Assembly: GCA_911728455.2 (NCBI GenBank)
Contig: OU452219.1
Span: 4,400,320-4,464,319 of the forward strand
Length of the DNA: 64,000 nucleotides
DNA from: Marthasterias glacialis
Taxonomy: Eukaryota; Echinodermata; Asteroidea; Forcipulatida; Asteriidae
Direction: 5' to 3'
Part shown: piece by piece, positions 59,801 through 64,000 of the stretch
Numbering within the stretch: the stretch's first letter is position 1
Layout of the letters: each line of letters starts with the position of its first letter
The notes under the pieces: model-generated
What the model was told of the DNA's origin: nothing
Database searches by the model: none
What the model saw: only the letters and a program-made list of their open reading frames with translations
Made by a program: the position numbers and the translations under genes

Positions 59801-62800
59801 CACTGCTCACTAACTTATGCTCACTATCTGTGTATAATTGACTTAATTTATATTAGTGATTTTATGTTTACTTCGTATCATACAAAGATAAATTTCATGT
59901 TCGCTGGTTATAAGTTTTTTACGTAAAAAGAACGTCACATGTTTAACGTATATTGTGGTTTTCTTTTTACAGCATATATTTTTTTTTGCTTTATTAATGA
60001 GAGTTCTCCAAAATGCTTTTTAAAGATAAACACTAGTTACATTTTAAATGTAGGTAACTGACCATCCAATAAACACCGTAGTGCCACCCTGTGTAAGTTT
60101 TGTCAAATTTTGGGTCAAGTTTGACTGCAAACAACAAAACTTTGCTTATTTTTATGTCATGGATTTTGCGCACGTTCATGCCAGACTTACTTTGATTTTT
60201 AATGTTTTGAAATATTTTTGTACTCTCAAAATGGAATTAGTATTGCGCCCTCTTGCAGCTTATTTCCTTCTGAAAATAACCGATCCTGTACACTATTTCT
60301 GTCTTGTAAGGAATTTCTCTTCTTGGATTCAAACAAAACTTGCTCAAAAAAGGCCCTGGCAAAAATTTAAGCACACAATACCAAAATTATATTAAGGCTG
60401 GCTTAATTTCTTGAGAACAAGCTTTCGCATCGAAGCGACAAATGCGTATATTGTTTGCCTTGCTAGTGAGATAACACCAAATAAGATTTGTTAACGTTGC
60501 ATTATATCTCTCGGTACCAAGTACTTTATATTAAGGTTTCAAACAGAAATTGTCAATTTATTATTTAACTACACCACGTCCTTGGAATGTTGTCGTAATT
60601 TTGTTTATCGCCCAATGATCCCAAGCTCTGTTCATTTTTTGTTTCTCTTGGAAGGTTTCTTCTCACAGTGAGGATCTTGACATCAGTTGGGAGGACGTGG
60701 GGAGTTTTGTCAATACCAACAGAACAATTGCTGACCATATCAGAGGTTTTGTTAATAAGGTCTTAAGTAAGTCACACTAATTTCTTCTTCTTTTTTTAAC
60801 CTTTTAGAAAGACGCAGCTGCTATGGTCAAAATGAGAGGCCATTAAATATTTTTGCATCTATACCAAAGGCCACTTTGGTTTGTAAGCAGTTTGCAACAG
60901 CTAGTTCACTTAGAAAAAAATTAATAAAAAAAACACTTACAAATTTTATGAGGTGAACAAAAGAGATTGAGTCTTTTCAAATTGTGTTGGAATGTTCTTT
61001 TGTTGACCATTAATTAAGGTTTTTTCATGGGAAAGTTGCTATTTTTCAGATGTGATTGTTGGAAAGATCTGTTTTAAAGTCAATATGGTTAAAAAAAAAA
61101 GAATCCTTGAAGCATGTGTGGGCATTTGATCTTTTGCAATATTTACGGCTGCTTACAAATCAGTGTAAACAAGAAACCTTTTCCAAGAAACCTTTGCCTT
61201 ACTTTTTAACATTTTAACAAAAGTGTGTTGTTTGCCAAGGAAGCAGAAAATTACCCCCCCCCAAAAAAAAAGGGGGGGGGGAGAAAAGAAGGGAAAAAGG
61301 GGAAAATGAGTTTAAAAGAAAGGGTTGTTATGGTTGTGGTGAAGTGGATTTTTAAAAGCATTTCTTCCCTCTGGTTTTAAGGTTTAATGCACAAGAGGAA
61401 CATATCAGGCATGGAATTGATGTACTGGAAATCATTATCTGTTGTGGTCAAGACCTGTTTACTCTTAGACATCTCAACAAAAGGTCACTCAAAGGTCACA
61501 GGGGGTCATGACCTCCCGCATCTACTGACAGAGGAAGCTGCTTGTATTTGCATTTTGACTTTGTTCTCATCTGGTAAGAAAATTGCTTTGCACTTTACAC
61601 GCCTGTATGGTTTAGTATTAACAAAATTGCTCTTAAAAGAAAAAAATACTTACTGAGCTTGATTTAAAAGGCAATAGATTTCGTGTGACTCTTCCTGATC
61701 AGGTTTAAAATAAAAAATTCCTAGATTTTTAATATAAAAATGTTTAGGACTAATTGATGCAGTGAAGTGCTGAGCCGAGGAAACAGGCCTTTTTTGATGA
61801 ATCTGCCCGAGGATTGTTTTCTTCAAAACTAGAAATGGTTAATCTTTCCTACAAATTCCCTTAACATCGAGGAGAGAAAAAGCGTCAGACCCGATCAGTC
61901 TCTGTCCAGGAGTTGAACAATTCTGCAAATCTTGTGACAGTGTTAGCTAATCTTTAACAGCTTTACCGATTTCTTAATCTACAAGAAAAAAAAAAAATGA
62001 AAAGCCCGCTGCAGCAGAAACTGTTTACATGTTCATCACTTTAATCTGGTAATAGGATCAAACTACTGTGTTGAAATCATTGAATTTAAGCTCTTTCTAC
62101 TCATGATCATAGTCATACGAATCGGGGGTAAGGGGGGAAGGGCAGTTAACCCCACCAGAGAAAATTTGGGCAAGTGGTGAAAATTTGGACAAAACAAGAA
62201 AAAGACAGTGGAAAAAAAGGGACTTTTCATTAGAAATTGGTACTTGTGTTTTTATCTGATCAAAATTTGGGGCAAATCAACCCCTCTGCCTCCCCTCAAC
62301 CAAAGAGTCCCCATACGCCTATGCTCATGATCCAATGCCTTAAAGTGTCTGCTCCATCCCATCTGACCGATAAGACTGACCATCAATGAAGCTGTCGGAA
62401 ACTTGCGTTCATGTTCCCAAATTGCAAGAAACAAACACAGTTGTAGGGGGGGGGGTTCTGTCTTTTCCATTGCTGCACTTAGGATGTGGAAGAAGCTTCC
62501 TTACAACATCAGACAGTCTCCCTCAATACCCATGTTCAAAACTTCTTTAAATTCTCTGTATTCTTGAGAGCTTATTCAGGCCAGAAATTACACTGAGGCC
62601 ACGGTGGCCATGGTCCCACGGAAGCCATGGCCTCTGTTGCCCCAGTCTCGGCCTTGGTGCCTCTTCAAAAGTTTCCCATAGACCACAGTTGCACAGTACG
62701 CATGTACGAACATAAAACATTGACAATGACTTTGTCAGTGAAATTTGACACGTTGTCTGAGATCTGGGTACTTGCTTCTATTTGAAGCATTTCTTGTGGA

Positions 62801-62949
62801 GTACTATTAGCTCGATGGTATGAAAAGGGCTTTACAATCACCAAACTGTACCTTGCTTTTTTTTGCAGCTGCAGCAGTAACAGGTAAAGACGCTCATGTG
62901 ACGGAAGCCTGTCAGTGGATCTGCCAAGCAGCCCAGGACTACCTCAGAG
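47643..62949 (+). CDS. nuclear receptor, divergent NR1/Knirps-like, 3' end outside window
   Basis: This is a zinc-finger transcription factor of the nuclear-receptor superfamily, acting in the nucleus. Seven exons (47643-47802, 53755-53864, 56206-56347, 57783-58990, 60655-60766, 61382-61573, 62869-62949) join with consistent phases into 668 residues. Domains: N-terminal 1-66; DNA-binding domain about 69-146 with all eight zinc cysteines (69, 72, 86, 89, 105, 111, 121, 124); hinge about 147-540; partial ligand-binding domain about 541-668. The P-box is CEGCKC, where most receptors have CEGCKG, and FYRR replaces FFRR. The C-terminal extension GIKLGRRPK and the GVFTCEGCK context recall the Knirps group more than RAR/PPAR/ROR receptors. 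Unlike Knirps, LBD helix 8-9 features are present. The intron after CEGCK is a known conserved position. Subfamily assignment is uncertain. Confidence 0.9.
48423..48552. repeat. two-copy tandem repeat, 68-bp period
   Basis: AAAACTGATTTATGCTTTTA at 48423 and AAAATTGATTTATGTTTTTA at 48491 begin near-identical units containing GTACAAATCTTTATTTATTT. Confidence 0.8.
49090..49188 (-). repeat. tRNA-derived SINE, TTCACCCC-tail family (copy 1)
   Basis: The - strand head AGAGCTGGGTAGCTCGGTTG is tRNA-like, with an A-box and a B-box GGTTCAAATTC. The tail runs to TATGTTCACCCCC. A weak cloverleaf with GTT at the anticodon position is imaginable, but the loop lacks the invariant T33, so it is not a tRNA gene. 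Confidence 0.6.
49562..49640. mobile_element. hAT-like MITE fragment with poly-C
   Basis: CAGCGGTGTAGCCACCAGGG resembles the left end of the intact element at 53405 (CAGTGGTGTAGCCAGC). It runs through GTGCCCCCCTC into a C tract and then stops; no right end is seen. Confidence 0.5.
49909..50045 (+). repeat. tRNA-derived SINE, GTCCTTGAGCAAG family, truncated
   Basis: Head GGCGTGTCGTGGCGGAGCGG, B-box-like GGTTTTGAGTCC, and core TGTCCTTGAGCAAGACACTT. It breaks off after CTGCTTCCTCC. Confidence 0.65.
50538..50709. mobile_element. small MITE, GGCCCTTTT ends
   Basis: GGCCCTTTTTGAAACTACGG at the left pairs with the complement of GGCCCTTTTCAAAGCCGTGG at the right. Internal GGCTTTGGCTT repeats are present. 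TAT flanks both ends, possibly a 3-bp target duplication as in PIF/Harbinger elements. Confidence 0.5.
52987..53079 (-). repeat. tRNA-derived SINE, TTCACCCC-tail family (copy 2)
   Basis: The - strand AGAGCTAGACTATAACCCAG head, B-box GGTTCAAATTA and tail TTATTCACCCCTA match the copy at 49090 in order, with heavy divergence of the A-box region. Confidence 0.5.
53405..53606. mobile_element. hAT-type MITE with 8-bp target duplication
   Basis: Ends CAGTGGTGTAGCC and GGCTATGCCACTG are inverted repeats. The 8-bp AATCTGCA is exactly duplicated at 53397-53404 and 53607-53614, the length typical of hAT transposition. The interior has G and C tracts. Confidence 0.85.
53755..53864 (+). CDS. nuclear receptor exon 2 (first zinc finger)
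   Basis: The acceptor ctctttcccag is followed by two bases that complete Asp54 with the g from exon 1. It encodes GLITPALSASRKML and the first finger CQVCGALSSGLHFGVFT...CEGCK, with 13 residues between Cys 2 and Cys 3 as expected. It ends in phase 0 at K|gtaagg, a conserved intron position in nuclear-receptor DBDs. Confidence 0.9.
53921..54238. mobile_element. TTAA MITE family A (copy 3, reverse orientation)
   Basis: Left end AACCCCAGTTGGACATTGGT after TTAA (53917-53920); right end complement of CCCACCAGTCCCTTATATTG before TTAA (54239-54242). The two ends differ more than in other copies, and the right one matches the sequence beside the copy at 31608. Confidence 0.7.
54246..54603. mobile_element. 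TTAA MITE family A (copy 4, reverse orientation)
   Basis: Ends AGCCCCAGATCAACATTGGT and the complement finishing TTGAGCAGGGGCT. Flanks ATAA and TTGA look like decayed TTAA. It starts three bases after the right flank of copy 3. Confidence 0.8.
56206..56347 (+). CDS. nuclear receptor exon 3 (second zinc finger)
   Basis: The acceptor gtttttcatcag is followed by CFYRRSIKEGANYACAKDRN and CDITMETRNSCRFCRFQKC, then LALGMSKE. The second finger spacing C-x5-C-x9-C-x2-C is canonical. It ends in phase 1 at G|gtgcga, a weak donor, but phase and protein continuity into exon 4 are exact. Confidence 0.92.
56348..57782 (+). other. intron 3 of the nuclear receptor
   Basis: About 1.4 kb. It contains a 44-bp minisatellite at 56918-57060; otherwise nothing is recognised. 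Confidence 0.8.
56918..57060. repeat. minisatellite, about 3.2 x 44 bp
   Basis: Units start at 56918, 56962 and 57008 with A(G/C)ACTGCAACRAA and end ATGGTCATTTCT; a partial fourth begins at 57051. Confidence 0.85.
57783..58990 (+). CDS. nuclear receptor exon 4 (C-terminal extension and long hinge)
   Basis: It starts in phase 1 and encodes GIKLGRRPKVDSDVFQQG and then about 390 residues rich in Ser, His, Gln and Pro. There is a His run in HPHHHHVP, serine runs and an Asn run. FKSEP at about residues 188-192 fits a SUMO-acceptor consensus (hydrophobic-K-x-E). The final residues (DITAYFLELKMNILGQW...) look helical and may be helix 1 of the ligand-binding domain. It ends in phase 0 at K|gtgaga. 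GC content is clearly higher than in the introns. Confidence 0.9.
58991..60654 (+). other. intron 4 of the nuclear receptor
   Basis: About 1.66 kb. It contains a hAT-like MITE end (59650-59805) with poly-G and poly-C tracts. Confidence 0.75.
59650..59805. mobile_element. hAT-like MITE end, family shared with 20615
   Basis: TACATAAAAGCTTATAC...TTCTGGTAATTTT, then a G tract, a C tract and GTTACGCCACTG. The left end is not defined. Confidence 0.5.
60655..60766 (+). CDS. nuclear receptor exon 5 (LBD helix 3 region)
   Basis: The acceptor is cttggaag|gtt rather than the nearer cacag|tga, because phase 0 from exon 4 would put TGA first at the latter. It encodes 37 residues including SWEDVGSFVNTN and TIADHIRGFVNKVL, which aligns with LBD helix 3 (..FAKRIPGF..). 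It ends in phase 1 at A|gtaagt. Confidence 0.75.
61245..61290. repeat. adjacent C10, A9 and G10 runs
   Basis: CCCCCCCCCC, AAAAAAAAA and GGGGGGGGGG follow directly, so the tract can self-pair. It lies 90 bp upstream of receptor exon 6. Confidence 0.9.
61382..61573 (+). CDS. nuclear receptor exon 6 (LBD middle helices)
   Basis: The acceptor ctctggttttaag completes Ser578. It encodes LMHKRNISGMELMYWKSLSV and later HDLPHLLTEEAACICILTLF. The last part fits LBD helix 8 (..EE.A...A..LFS). The usual helix 4-5 signature (DQ..LLK) is not evident. It ends in phase 1 at G|gtaaga. Confidence 0.75.
62455..62580 (+). mobile_element. LINE fragment, CR1/L2-like ORF2 C-terminus
   Basis: The + strand reads SVFSIAALRMWKKLPYNIRQ then SPSIPMFKTSLNSLYS and a stop, a clear match to the C-terminal signature FS.AA.R.WN.LP..IR.....FK. 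Only about 40 codons survive, within intron 6 of the receptor. Confidence 0.7.
62869..62949 (+). CDS. nuclear receptor exon 7 (LBD helix 9)
   Basis: The acceptor cttttttttgcag completes Ala642. It encodes 26 residues, AAVTGKDAHVTEACQWICQA then AQDYLR, resembling helix 9 (V...Q......L..YL). It ends in phase 1 at G|gtgagc, so at least one further exon with helices 10-12 must lie beyond 62949, probably past 64000. Confidence 0.75.
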
Positions 62950-63927
62950 GTGAGCAGTACAATCATTTATAAGCAAGATCCCATTGAGTGACGCTAACTA
63001 TACATCATTCAGTTGTAACTGTGTAGTCCACACACCATTGCTATTTTCCCTGTTCCAGGATCTCAAGTGGTCATTGTTAAACCGCATACATTTCCACTTT
63101 AGCCTTGTTCTGCCTGTATTGAATTTTCTACCTTTTCATGTGGAAACAAAGATGCTCTTTTCCTTTTTCGTTCTTCCTTTTATTCTTTTTCTTTTTAACT
63201 TGGTTTTTATGACATGGTTGGTAGCATCAGGGCAATACTAAGATGACATGTTTATCAATATTAAAAGGAAATGTTAAAAATACAAGCAGAAATCTGGATA
63301 TTACTCTGACACCAATTTAGGTACACAAAAGGAAAAAATCAATACAAAGATTACCAAAAAGAAATATCAATTTGAAATATTTTGACAAGTTGAAAGTTTT
63401 CTGGCTCTGCCAAAGATGTGAACTTTTAGATCATGCAATCAAACTGAAACAACAAACATGTACTGTTGTGAACTGATGTTTTCCAATGCTTCTTGTGTTT
63501 ACATACTATGGACAATTTCTAGAACAAACAAATTCTCAGCTTGCACTGTTTTATTTTTCCAGAAACTTTGACTGGAAAAATTGTGGGGGGGGGGAGAGAA
63601 AAAAGTAATGTCTTGACATATGGTGATGGTTATACAGAGGTATGATTAGTCTCAAGAGGGTTAAGATTCAATCTCAAGGGGGCATGGAAGTGCTCACAGG
63701 TTGTGTGTTTACCCAGCTGGGCATCTCACAATCCATCTTGTCAGTCGAAGTTTTCTTTAAGACATTATTTTTGCCTCCAGTCAGGGTCCTATTTTACTTT
63801 TATGAGCATCGAAAACGGGAAGTGCATCATAAATAACAGTAGTGTTCATTTATTGGATAGCAATAAATTACGAGAGAAACTGACTTTGAACAAAGACACT
63901 GACAAAATAGGGAGACTGCCAACATGG
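62950..63927 (+). other. start of intron 7; nothing recognised
   Basis: AT-rich with a G run at about 63583. No further receptor exon was found before the window end. Confidence 0.5.
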
Positions 63928-64000
63928 GGCCAGATATAGCTCAGTTGGTAGAGCACCGGCATGTAACACCAGAGATCGTAGGTTCAAATCCCACTCTAGT
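63928..64000 (+). repeat. tRNA-like SINE head at the window edge
   Basis: ATAGCTCAGTTGGTAGAGCA is a good A-box/D-arm and GTAGGTTCAAATCCCAC a good B-box/T-arm. The acceptor and anticodon stems each carry mismatches and no CCA-adjacent pairing holds, so a tRNA-derived SINE is more likely than a functional tRNA. The window ends before its tail. Confidence 0.5.

Noticed and set aside
60666-60766. Receptor exon 5 starting at the cacag|tgagg acceptor
   Set aside because: Joined to exon 4, which ends in phase 0, it would begin with a stop codon; the acceptor 12 bases upstream keeps the frame open.
63928-64000. Functional tRNA gene at the right edge
   Set aside because: A- and B-box fit, but acceptor and anticodon stems are mispaired; a SINE head explains it better.

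Overview
The window is animal nuclear DNA. It is AT-rich, has long introns with GT..AG borders and is crowded with short non-autonomous transposons. The repeat content fits a marine invertebrate deuterostome, most likely an echinoderm: a 5S/Deu-type SINE, tRNA-derived SINEs, CR1/L2-like LINE tails and many terminal-inverted-repeat MITEs. That placement is inference; nothing in the sequence names the species. I saw no rRNA gene, no CRISPR, no bacterial feature, and no recognisable retrovirus, LTR or Polinton element.

The one secure gene is a nuclear receptor on the + strand, entering at 47643 and running off the right edge. Seven coding exons (47643-47802, 53755-53864, 56206-56347, 57783-58990, 60655-60766, 61382-61573, 62869-62949) join with matching phases into 668 residues. 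They give a short N-terminal domain, a complete two-zinc-finger DNA-binding domain with an unusual P-box (CEGCKC followed by FYRR), a hinge of about 400 residues in one exon, and the helix 3 to helix 9 part of a divergent ligand-binding domain. The last helices lie outside the window.

The left 47 kb is gene-poor. It holds weaker coding candidates: a cysteine-rich exon at 127-281 (+), a possible first coding exon at 4183-4353 (-) just downstream of CRE- and NRF1-like motifs, a broken coding relic at 11584-13000 (-), and a terminal exon at 38678-38865 (-) followed by an AATAAA signal. I could not name the proteins.

The rest is mostly mobile-element debris. The clearest set is a group of roughly 320-390 bp MITEs flanked by TTAA, with ends of the form AG...CT and a shared ATTGGTAA block inside the terminal repeat (11177, 18959, 31608, 36020, 40160, 40601, 53921, 54246). 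There is also a hAT-type MITE with an exact 8-bp target duplication in intron 1 of the receptor, several long hairpin elements, five or six SINE families, three LINE 3' ends, an (AT)n tract and several small tandem repeats.
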